Assembly (NCBI RefSeq): GCF_032191775.1
Contig: NZ_CP132507.1
Coordinates: 1,389,001-1,453,000, forward strand
Origin: Rhodoferax mekongensis
Lineage (GTDB): Bacteria > Pseudomonadota > Gammaproteobacteria > Burkholderiales > Burkholderiaceae_C
Direction: 5' to 3'
DNA length: 64,000 nucleotides
Of this stretch, positions 8,426 through 15,833 are shown in pieces. How positions within the stretch are numbered: the first letter of the stretch is position 1; each line of letters opens with the position of its first letter. The notes under the pieces are model-generated. The model was not told where the DNA came from and did not search any database. It saw only the letters and a program-made list of their open reading frames with translations. A program made the translations under genes and the position numbers.

Positions 8426-9604
8426 TTAGTCCGCGGTTGTCGTTGTGGTGTGAGAAAGGGGTTCGCTGTCGGCCTGGCGCGCAGCGGCCAAAGGGGTGCC
8501 GGTGTGCATGGGGCGCAGCTCGTGGTGCAGCACCAGCGCGGCAGCGCCCACGGCGGATGCCAGCAGGCCGTAACGCGCAGGGCGCACGGTGGGGGCAGCC
8601 ATGCCGGCTGCATCGGCGTAGCGCTGCAGGGTGTCTTGCGCGGCTTTGACGATGCCGGGGTAGGTGTCGCACGAGGGGCCGCCCACCACCAGGGTGCTGG
8701 GGTTGAAGGTGGTCCAAAGGTTTTGCAACACCACGCCCAGGTAGTGGCCGCCTTGGGTGGGGTCTGGCAGCTTGGCCAGGGTGCGGGCACCGAAGAAAGT
8801 TTCGGCACAACCCCGACGCCCGCAGGAGCACAAGGGGCCGTCGATCTGCAGAATGTTGTGGCCGATTTCGCCGGCCATGCCTTGCACGCCGGTAAACAGC
8901 CGGTCATTGAGCACAATGCCGGCGCCCACGCCCACGCCGCAGGTCACAAAGATCAGCGAGTCTTTGGCATCGCCATCAGAAAACTCGTATTCGCTCAGCG
9001 CCGCGGTGTCGGCCTCGTTTTGCAGGTGCACCTTGAGCTCGGGCAGTTTGGCTTTGGCCAGCGCCTCGGCAATGGGGGGCATGAGGTCCACATTGCGCCA
9101 GCCGAGGTTGGGGGCAAAGCGCAGCATGCCGGTGGCCTCGTCAAATGCGCCGGGCAAGCCCACGCCCACGCCCAGCGCCTCGATATTGCGCTGCTGCAGT
9201 TGCTTGTAGGTGCGGGCAATCAGCCGGGCGGCCTGGCGGCACACGTCTTCAGGCTTGGTGCCGTTGAGTGCCTCTTCGGCTGCGCACAGCACCTGGCCGG
9301 TGAGCGATACGCCCACCACGCGCAGGGCCTCCACTGCGACTTCCACCCCGATCAGCCCGCGCGAGCGGGTGTCGATGTGCAGGGGCGTGGAGGGGCGACC
9401 CTGGCTTTGGGTGGTGGTGACGTCGGTCTCGGTGACCCAGCCTTCGTCAATCAGCTCGCGCACCAGCAGGCTGACGGTGGACTTGGTGAGCCCGCTTTCC
9501 GTGGCCAGTTGGGCACGCGAGAGGCCGGGTTGCGCCCGCAGCTGCCGCAGCAGCACACTGCGGTTGATGCGCTTGACTAGCTGTTGGTCGCCTGTTGTTT
9601 TCAT
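8426..9604 (-). CDS. xylR: ROK-family transcriptional repressor of xylose genes
   Basis: Probable xylose-responsive repressor. The product is 392 aa from the ATG at 9602-9604; a TTG 63 bases further up is possible but has no better context. The N-terminal winged helix (SRAQLATESGLTKSTVSLLV) is followed by a ROK sugar-binding domain with the zinc motif CSCGRRGCAETFFG. No kinase-type ATP motif is expected in this class, and VTCGVGVGAGIVL remains. It is the first gene of the xyl operon. Its own upstream region carries one of the two candidate operators, so autoregulation is likely. Confidence 0.88.
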   Translation of the reverse strand: MKTTGDQQLVKRINRSVLLRQLRAQPGLSRAQLATESGLTKSTVSLLVRELIDEGWVTETDVTTTQSQGRPSTPLHIDTRSRGLIGVEVAVEALRVVGVSLTGQVLCAAEEALNGTKPEDVCRQAARLIARTYKQLQQRNIEALGVGVGLPGAFDEATGMLRFAPNLGWRNVDLMPPIAEALAKAKLPELKVHLQNEADTAALSEYEFSDGDAKDSLIFVTCGVGVGAGIVLNDRLFTGVQGMAGEIGHNILQIDGPLCSCGRRGCAETFFGARTLAKLPDPTQGGHYLGVVLQNLWTTFNPSTLVVGGPSCDTYPGIVKAAQDTLQRYADAAGMAAPTVRPARYGLLASAVGAAALVLHHELRPMHTGTPLAAARQADSEPLSHTTTTTAD

Positions 9605-9650
9605 GATCTGGGGAGCCGCTCGCACAGGATGCGAAGGCTTTTGTTGAACC

Positions 9651-9662
9651 GTCGAATTATTT
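9651..9662. promoter_or_regulatory. Candidate XylR operator upstream of xylR
   Basis: GTCGAATTATTT, partner of the site before xylA. The location fits autoregulation of the operon. It rests on the two-site similarity only. Confidence 0.38.
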
Positions 9663-9762
9663 ACCAACGGCGATCATGCCAACAACTAGGGTTTTCACAC
9701 CGCCTGTGGTGCGAGAAATGCCTACTTATTTGCCGCCCAGGGGCGGCCGGGGGCAAAAAGGT

Positions 9763-10250
9763 TCAGGCTTCGCCCACGCCAATGGGCGCAGGTGCCCGCA
9801 TCACGATGCGGGTGAACAGCCGGTCGTACACCGGATCGCGCTGGCCTTTGGTGGCCAGAGGGTCGCGGTTGGCCTCAAACGCGGCGTCCAGTTCGGCCCA
9901 ATCCTGGTCGGTGAGGGTGGTCTGGGCAATCGGCAAGATGGCGGTTTCTTCCAGCTGCATATGGGCCAGGTAGGCCTGCACGTAGCGGCGCACTGCGGTG
10001 TCAAAAGCGGCGCGGCGGCTCTCGCCGATCAGCTCCCAGCCCAGCAGCAGGTGCTGCAGGTCGCGCACAGATGCTTCGCTGTGCGCGTGGTCTTCTTCGA
10101 GCTGGACGATGGCTTCCATGGCCTGCGGGGCCAGCCGCGCCACGCGCGGGAACAGCAGGTTGGACTCTTTGGGGTGGTGCAGCTTTTCGGGGAATTCGTC
10201 GATGTAGAAGAGCATGGCGCGCACCACGTCAAAAAAGCCTTCGGGCTCAT
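9763..10250 (-). pseudogene. 5'-truncated copy of the hemerythrin-domain gene
   Basis: This segment is nearly identical to 17870-18350, the 3' part of the intact hemerythrin gene; inside the aligned body I see only two differences, near 10195-10202. It lacks the first ~34 codons, including His13, one expected iron ligand, and has no start or ribosome site. The break falls at about 10250, where a truncated MFS copy begins on the other strand. The stop region differs, giving a two-residue longer tail. The near identity means a recent copy or gene conversion. Confidence 0.88.
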
Positions 10251-10467
10251 CACCGCCTTCCTCACGCTGTCACTCATTGCCGCCACCAAGACCCCCACGC
10301 GCGACATGGCCTGGAACGTCAGCAGCCTATCGATGGCCTATTCACTCAGCGCCGTCGTCGGCCCGGTGGTGGCCGGCAGCGCCATGATCGCGACCAGCAG
10401 CGTGGCGCTGATGTGGTTTGCGGCGGGGGTGGGTGTGGTGATGGTGGGGTTGCTATTGAAAAGATAG
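10251..10467 (+). pseudogene. 5'-truncated copy of the MFS transporter gene
   Basis: This matches the last ~72 codons of the MFS gene at 554-1741 at roughly 90% identity, including the stop codon and the repeat that follows. Only the last two membrane helices remain. It joins the hemerythrin fragment at an ATC shared by both parents, which suggests a microhomology junction. It is more diverged than the hemerythrin copy, so the two pieces did not arise from this window's genes at the same time, or the hemerythrin copies were later homogenised. Confidence 0.88.
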
Positions 10468-10509
10468 CTGTTCGCTCATATTCCATGGGCGCTGGAGTCT
10501 GATTTGATG
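10450..10509 (+). repeat. 60-bp dispersed repeat, copy B
   Basis: Same 60-bp unit as copy A, from TTGCTATTGAAAAGATAGCT to TTTGATG, with a GGGCGCTGGAGT core. It overlaps the truncated MFS tail exactly as copy A overlaps the intact MFS gene, so it was copied along with it. Confidence 0.85.
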
Positions 10510-10635
10510 GTTCTTAAAGGTGCATGAATGCGTCCCTCTCTTGACTCACTGTCGAGCCTACAAAAGCAACTACACTGCTCGGCATCGTTGGAACTGTTCA
10601 GCTCAAACAAACTACCTATAAGACAGGAAAAAATC

Positions 10636-11202
10636 ATGCAGCGTTCTCACTCTTTGGCGTTGGCCTCTCTCTTCGCTGCCTTGATGGCCGTGTTGGGTTT
10701 AATTCCAAAAATTGATCTTGCATTTGGTGTACCCATTACGCTTCAAACCTTGGGTGTCATGCTGGCAGGTTGTTTGTTGGGGCCCCGACTAGCGTTCCAG
10801 GCTTTAGTGCTTTTCTTGGCAGCTGTAGCCATCGGCCTGCCGTTGCTTTCTGGCGGGCGTGGTGGATTCGGGGTCTTTTTGACACCGTCAGCGGGGTATC
10901 TCTTGGCTTGGCCTGTTGGTGCTTTCGTGACTGGTTGGTTCATGCGCGCACTTTCCGGTGACACGCCCCATCGTATTGCCATCAAAGCAGGTATTGCTTC
11001 TCTGGCTGGTGGACTTGTTGTAGTACATGCCAGTGGCGTGATCGGTCTGATGAAGATCGCGGGAATGACGGCAACCCAAGCACTCGTAGCGACCAGCACT
11101 TTTGTTCCGGGCGATTTAGTGAAGTGTGTGTTGTGCGCCTTGGTTTGCCATACGGTGGCAAGGGGTCTACCCGACTGGCGGTTCGCCAAAACAAGCGGCT
11201 AA
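10636..11202 (+). CDS. bioY: Biotin transporter BioY (ECF S component)
   Basis: Membrane-embedded biotin-binding component of an energy-coupling-factor transporter. The 188-aa protein has about six hydrophobic segments, and it shows the BioY hallmarks GVPITLQTLGVMLAGCLLG and GRGGFGVFLTPSAGYLLAWP near residues 32-90. The ATG at 10636 follows AGGAAA; an in-frame extension upstream is polar and unlikely. No bioMN partner genes are near, so it may act alone or share a module elsewhere. It is the first gene of an AT-richer block that starts right after the chimeric duplication. TATAAG at 10616-10621 may be part of its promoter. Confidence 0.92.
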   Translation: MQRSHSLALASLFAALMAVLGLIPKIDLAFGVPITLQTLGVMLAGCLLGPRLAFQALVLFLAAVAIGLPLLSGGRGGFGVFLTPSAGYLLAWPVGAFVTGWFMRALSGDTPHRIAIKAGIASLAGGLVVVHASGVIGLMKIAGMTATQALVATSTFVPGDLVKCVLCALVCHTVARGLPDWRFAKTSG

Positions 11203-11275
11203 TTTTTTGGGGCTCGCAGGCTCCACATCGGGGTCTGTAGATGCCACAGTTGCCAAGTTTTTTCTGCTTGCGGTG

Positions 11276-13282
11276 TCAACCTGCGGTGGATTTGTACAGC
11301 GCAACGGTTCCTCTTTCGAGTTCTTTTGCCGTGTAACAGGCTTGGTCTGCGCAGGCCATCCAATCAGCAAATTCCGTTACTTCTTCTAACAGTGGCGCGA
11401 CCCCGACGCTGATGCCAACCTCTAGGTTCAAGCCGCCCCAAGGGATTTTTTGGTTCTTTATGGTCTCGCAAATTGACGAGGCCACACGCAGCGCAACCTC
11501 GGTTGTGCAGTCGCGGAGCAAAACTGCGAATTCGTCACCGCCAAGTCGAGCGACAAGATCACCTCCACGTACGCATGACACCAAGGCAAGCGCAACACCT
11601 TTCAGAACTGCATCACCCGCAGCATGTCCATGCTGGTCGTTGACAGGCTTAAAGCGATCCAAATCCATCAGGAGTAATGCAGAGGGCCTTTGCATTCCCC
11701 TGTCTACGATGTGCCGTTCGAGTTGGCGGATAAGAGCTGCCCTGTTCGCCAGCCCAGTCAGTGCATCGTGATTTGCTTTCCACTCCAAGGCTTCTCGCTC
11801 CCGTTTTTCATCGGATATGTCAAAGACGGTCCAGATGGTTCCGGCTGAAGAATCGCTCCAGCTCACAGGTCTGCCAATCAAGCGTCCCCAGAATGTGGTG
11901 CTATCTCCACGAATGAATTCCAACTCGCCTTCAAATTCGCGTTGGTTTGAAAATGCCTCACCGACCAGCGGCCCGAGCTTTTCGTATTCCCAATTGGAGA
12001 AGTAGATCACTCTGGCCAGTTGACCAACAAGTTCATTCTCTGTGCGTCTCAGAATGCGACATGCCGCAGGGCTCACCAGCTCAAAGCAACGATTTCGTGT
12101 CAGCAGGATGGCGATGGGCGCTGCCCCCAGGACCGACTGAAGTTGAGCCGCCTTGATATCAGCCTGCAGATCAATGGCCGCTTTTTCCCGAAGAACTCGC
12201 TGGATGAGAGAGCCCAGTTCTCCTATTTCGCCAACTGGTTTTGGCCACCCTTCCTCAATACTTAACTGAGTGTCAAACATCTTGGATGCTCTCAATTGAA
12301 GTAGGCGAAGAGGAGCAAGAAGCCACCAAAGAAGGATAGCCAAACCCACAGTGAGAGTCAGGGTCACAAATGCGCCTGCCCGCAGGGCTATCCACCTTGC
12401 TTGGTTGATGGGCTCCAATACGCTAGCCTTTGATTGGATCCGCCAAACAATCCAGTTAGCCGTAGTCATTCCCGCATAAGCACCTAACTGTTCAGGCAAA
12501 GAAACGGCTGTTCCAATCGCGTTGATAGGTCCCCCTGACCTAGTCCAATCTGCCATCAGTGCGGCAACAACAGGCTCCTGATCTATGCCCCGGCCTACTT
12601 TTTGTGCATCCGGATGCCAAACAATATTGGCTTGGGAATCGGTCACCATGACGAGCTGGGCAGTGTTGTCGCGCTGATAGTCTGCGACTGACCCACGCCC
12701 TTGTAGCCCATTTAATAAAGGGTGAGTCCTAACTCGAATACCACCCCCGAGCACTCCGACCACTCGGCTTTCGTGCACGACGGGGACTGCAATAACAACT
12801 ACGGGTTCCCCACTCAGCCGGCCCATGACCGGTTCAGAAATAGCGGGGCGGCCGGAGTACAACACCTCGGTAAAGTACGAGCGATCTTGAAGCGATATCT
12901 CTGTAGTGCGGAATCCTCGATCGTCATGAACAACCCGCATGCGACCGTCTTTGCTCGCAAAAAAAACGGTGTCAAAAGCAGCAATCAATAGGGGACGCTG
13001 AGCTAAAAGCGATTGAACTTCTTGAAATTGATTCAGTGATTGCATCGGTAGTTGACCGGCCACTATCTCCAACATGCCGATTAACTGACGAGTTTTCTCG
13101 TTCAGCAGTGCTGCCGTCCGCTCAGCTTCTAAAACTTCCAACGCTTGCCGCTGCTTTAATGTGTCCTCTTCTGCAAGTGCAACCAGTACGGCAACGGTCC
13201 AGAGTACCGAGAAAGTCACAGCCAAGGTACCCAAGATGACCAGCCTGACGGCCAGTTTTTGATGCCATTTAGTGCGTGTCAT
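11276..13282 (-). CDS. Membrane diguanylate cyclase with Cache, PAS and GGDEF domains
   Basis: Probably makes c-di-GMP in response to an extracellular signal. The 668-aa protein has a first membrane helix at about residues 14-36, a periplasmic dCache-like sensor (about 40-290, with DRSYFTEVLYSGRPAISEP), a second helix near 300-320, a PAS domain (about 375-490) and a C-terminal GGDEF domain. The active-site motif is intact (LGGDEF), and RGGD five residues before it is a good product-inhibition I-site. LMDLDRFKPVND is the usual metal-binding strand. No EAL domain is present. It lies downstream of and in the same direction as the FixL/FixJ-like pair, 42 bp after it, so it may be in the same operon and could be its output. 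Confidence 0.9.
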   Translation of the reverse strand: MTRTKWHQKLAVRLVILGTLAVTFSVLWTVAVLVALAEEDTLKQRQALEVLEAERTAALLNEKTRQLIGMLEIVAGQLPMQSLNQFQEVQSLLAQRPLLIAAFDTVFFASKDGRMRVVHDDRGFRTTEISLQDRSYFTEVLYSGRPAISEPVMGRLSGEPVVVIAVPVVHESRVVGVLGGGIRVRTHPLLNGLQGRGSVADYQRDNTAQLVMVTDSQANIVWHPDAQKVGRGIDQEPVVAALMADWTRSGGPINAIGTAVSLPEQLGAYAGMTTANWIVWRIQSKASVLEPINQARWIALRAGAFVTLTLTVGLAILLWWLLAPLRLLQLRASKMFDTQLSIEEGWPKPVGEIGELGSLIQRVLREKAAIDLQADIKAAQLQSVLGAAPIAILLTRNRCFELVSPAACRILRRTENELVGQLARVIYFSNWEYEKLGPLVGEAFSNQREFEGELEFIRGDSTTFWGRLIGRPVSWSDSSAGTIWTVFDISDEKREREALEWKANHDALTGLANRAALIRQLERHIVDRGMQRPSALLLMDLDRFKPVNDQHGHAAGDAVLKGVALALVSCVRGGDLVARLGGDEFAVLLRDCTTEVALRVASSICETIKNQKIPWGGLNLEVGISVGVAPLLEEVTEFADWMACADQACYTAKELERGTVALYKSTAG

Positions 13283-13324
13283 TGTTCACTTTCTGGTCAA
13301 TTGGCTGACGGCAGACCGTCAATT

Positions 13325-13966
13325 TCAGATGGCTGAAGTGCGATTTTTTGAGTTCGGAGTCGTGTTTTGGGGTGCCAAGGTCGTCATGAGTCCATGCAAG
13401 GTATTTGTGCCCAGCTTGCGCATTCCGTTGGCCCTGTGAATCTCCACCGTTCTTGGGCTAATGCCTAACAAAGAGGCAATCATTTTGTTGGATTCGCCAG
13501 CGACAACAAGATTGATGACCTCGCTCTCACGACGGCTTAGTTGTAATGAGGCACGCTGACCGTTTTCTTGCGCATCAAGGCTCGGCGAGGCCGACTCATC
13601 CAGCTCGAACGCCTCCCTGATTGCTGAGAGCAAGTCAGTAATCCTCGCAGGCTTGATAAGAAAGTTCACTGCACCCGTTTTCATGGCTCGTACCGCTGCA
13701 GGTACATCGCTGTAGCCAGTCAAAAAAATGACTGGCATTGACGATTGAAGCTTGCGCAGTGTCACAAACAAGTCAATGCCAGTCATTCCAGGTGGCATCC
13801 TCACATCTGAGACAACGCAACCGGTCATTGTGCTTTCGAACTTCTTAAGGAATGACTCCGCTGAATTGAAAGATCGCACCGCATAGCCTTCCAGGCGCAA
13901 TAGCCGTTCCATGGCAGTCAGAACAGCCTCATCGTCATCAACCAGATAAATGATCTTAGTGTTCAT
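13325..13966 (-). CDS. FixJ-like response regulator, LuxR-type output
   Basis: Two-component transcription factor of 213 aa. The receiver domain has the acidic pocket DDDEA (10-14), the phospho-acceptor Asp54 in VVSDVRMPPG and the lysine in FLIKPA. The C-terminal helix-turn-helix (LSRRESEVINLVVAGESNKM, then ISPRTVEIHRANGMRKLG) is of the LuxR/FixJ type. The start at 13964-13966 overlaps the end of the sensor kinase gene by 11 bp, which indicates translational coupling. Targets are unknown; the next gene encodes a diguanylate cyclase, and an inverted-repeat-like TACG motif sits before the opposite-strand chemoreceptor unit. Confidence 0.9.
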   Translation of the reverse strand: MNTKIIYLVDDDEAVLTAMERLLRLEGYAVRSFNSAESFLKKFESTMTGCVVSDVRMPPGMTGIDLFVTLRKLQSSMPVIFLTGYSDVPAAVRAMKTGAVNFLIKPARITDLLSAIREAFELDESASPSLDAQENGQRASLQLSRRESEVINLVVAGESNKMIASLLGISPRTVEIHRANGMRKLGTNTLHGLMTTLAPQNTTPNSKNRTSAI

Positions 13967-15446
13967 CGGCGAGTGGTAGCTCCATCCTGAATTCCGCACC
14001 AGGGCTCAGGTTTCCGTGAAACCAAATCTTGCCACCTTGATCCTCAAAAAGACTTTTGGCAATACTCAAGCCAAGCCCCAGCCCATTCTTTTTGGTCGAT
14101 GCGAATTCAGTAAACAACGCAGCCTTGGCTTCTTCACTCAATCCAGCGCCCGTGTCACAGACATGTATGAACAGCTTCGATAGTTTGCTGGCGCTCATCA
14201 CATAGATTTTTGGGGGCTTTATGGCATGTGGGCCCAAGGACTCAGCTGCATTGGCAAGCACATTCAAAAGCGCTTTTTCAATCTTGATTTGATCTCCAGC
14301 AGCGTGGTGCTGGGTTGCGCTCAGATCCAAGTGAATGTGCGTGTCAGGGAACCGCGCCATAGTCGCTCGGGTGCAGGCTTCAATGAGCGCATGAACATCG
14401 TAATGTGCCTCGACTTTTTGAGTGTTCCGCCAACCACTAATTTTGACGACTAGGTCTTTAAAAATGTCGCCAGCTCTTTTAGTTTGCTTTTCATTTTCCA
14501 AAATGATGGCGCGAACGTCACGATTGATTTCTTTGTCATTGAGTAAACGGGCCAGGCTCGACGAATTAGCCTCCAAAACCATGAGGGGTTGGTTGAGTTC
14601 ATGCGCCAATGCCGCCACAGTTTGTGCTGCCACGCTTGTTTGATCAACCAGAGCTTTGTGCTCTGCCGCTTGCCTTGCTTGTTCAGCATGCTTCTTGTCA
14701 GTGATGTCCTGAAATACAACGGTGACACCACCGGTTGCAGACTTTGAGCAGTAGTTTCCGAACCACCGATTCCAGGGTTCATAAAAGTGCTCATAAAAAG
14801 TGTGTTCGCCTGCCATCGCAGCCCTGAAGACTTTTTCGAGCGGGCTACCCAAGACTTCGGGAAATACATCCCAGAACACTTTCCCGATCAATTGTTCGGC
14901 GCTTCGCCCGAGAAGTTTTTCAGCGTTCTTGTTGACATAGACATACGCCCAGTCGCTGTTAAACGAAACGACCCCCTCGCCAATGCTCTCAAATATGACG
15001 TGGTACTGATCGATTTTCGAGTAAAGGTCGGTCACGTCGTCTACTACGCCGCGTAAATGTATGGGGCGCCTGCGCACGGTGTCATCGGTGAACACAATCT
15101 GACCTCGAATCCGTAGCCATACAAAATGTCCATCCACCTGTTTGCATTTCAGGTAACGGTCAAAGGCAGCTATTCCATTAAATGAAGGAATCCTCGCAAG
15201 GAGCAACACCAACCAATCTGAGTGTGGTTCAAGCGATTGCGGAAACAACCCATCAAGGAGTCGCCGTTTGGTCTTTGTTGGCAAGCCCATGTCATTGGCT
15301 ATGGCTCCAGCGAAAGTGAGGTCTTCGGTCAGTAAATTCCAATCAAACGATCCAGAGCCCGGAAGCTCCAGAGCGAGTCGTGCCAGTTCACTCGGCGCGT
15401 CATGTATTTCCGGCATTTGCATGGGATTGGGTACTTGGTTCGTCAT
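13956..15446 (-). CDS. FixL-like PAS sensor histidine kinase
   Basis: A 496-aa soluble kinase with no clear membrane helix. Two PAS-like regions occupy about residues 30-140 and 145-260 (ESIGEGVVSFNSDWAYVYVN, then VVFQDITDKK). The H-box ALAHELNQPL has the phospho-acceptor histidine near residue 285. The ATPase domain shows NVLANAAES (N-box), DTGAGLSEE (G1) and GLGLGLSIAKSL (G2). I do not see a clear FixL haem-binding histidine motif, so the signal could be redox, a ligand or something else. It is the first gene of the kinase-regulator-cyclase set and is divergent from a small gene and a chemoreceptor. Confidence 0.9.
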   Translation of the reverse strand: MTNQVPNPMQMPEIHDAPSELARLALELPGSGSFDWNLLTEDLTFAGAIANDMGLPTKTKRRLLDGLFPQSLEPHSDWLVLLLARIPSFNGIAAFDRYLKCKQVDGHFVWLRIRGQIVFTDDTVRRRPIHLRGVVDDVTDLYSKIDQYHVIFESIGEGVVSFNSDWAYVYVNKNAEKLLGRSAEQLIGKVFWDVFPEVLGSPLEKVFRAAMAGEHTFYEHFYEPWNRWFGNYCSKSATGGVTVVFQDITDKKHAEQARQAAEHKALVDQTSVAAQTVAALAHELNQPLMVLEANSSSLARLLNDKEINRDVRAIILENEKQTKRAGDIFKDLVVKISGWRNTQKVEAHYDVHALIEACTRATMARFPDTHIHLDLSATQHHAAGDQIKIEKALLNVLANAAESLGPHAIKPPKIYVMSASKLSKLFIHVCDTGAGLSEEAKAALFTEFASTKKNGLGLGLSIAKSLFEDQGGKIWFHGNLSPGAEFRMELPLADEH

Positions 15447-15502
15447 ATCAAGGAATTAGCTTCGCACCTTTTTGGGGCCGATAGAGCGATGTCGATTGAA
15501 AG

Positions 15503-15518
15503 TACGCATCGGTACGTA
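15503..15518. promoter_or_regulatory. TACG-type imperfect repeat in divergent promoter region
   Basis: TACGCATCGGTACGTA lies in the 127-bp gap between the divergent sensor kinase and the small gene before the chemoreceptor. TACG occurs at both ends of a near-palindrome. FixJ/NarL-type regulators often bind sites of this kind, so the adjacent FixJ-like regulator is the natural candidate. This is inference. Confidence 0.35.
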
Positions 15519-15573
15519 TTGAAATTTGCCATCGTTCAATAAAACATCACAGTTCTCAAAGAGGCAATCAGAC

Positions 15574-15774
15574 ATGAACGAAGAAGATCTATCGGCAGCT
15601 TCCACCCAACAAGCTCAGCAGTTTTCGGAGTTGTTGTTTGGGTTGAGGGACAGTCTCACTAGGTTGTCTCTCGCCCTCAAGGATGCGCGATTTGATGAAT
15701 CCGTTGAAAGTGGCAACGACAACAATAAAGTTGTTTCTGATTTGCTAATGGCCTCCAAATCAAAAACTAAATAG
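15574..15774 (+). CDS. Small hypothetical protein before the chemoreceptor
   Basis: A 66-aa acidic, mostly helical protein that I do not recognise. It begins MNEEDLSAASTQQAQ and contains an amphipathic stretch around LFGLRDSLTRLSLALKDAR, with a polar lysine-rich tail. The ATG at 15574 follows AGAGG. The gene ends 59 bp before the chemoreceptor start on the same strand, so the two are probably co-transcribed. The helix could bind the receptor or be a small coiled-coil adaptor, but nothing in the sequence proves that. Confidence 0.6.
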   Translation: MNEEDLSAASTQQAQQFSELLFGLRDSLTRLSLALKDARFDESVESGNDNNKVVSDLLMASKSKTK

Positions 15775-15833
15775 CGTGAATTTTGTTGGGAAATATCACG
15801 GCACTGCGACCCGCGAACGAAGGACCACTGAAT

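Noticed and set aside
9676-10467. A 263-codon frame across the chimeric junction that would fuse antisense hemerythrin to the MFS tail
   Set aside because: The first two thirds are antisense to a clear hemerythrin copy, with no start context. The frame is a by-product of the fusion.
10575-10625. Possible BioR-type operator before bioY
   Set aside because: CTACCTATAA differs from the TTATMKATAA consensus at two positions and overlaps a likely -10 element; no second copy is seen.
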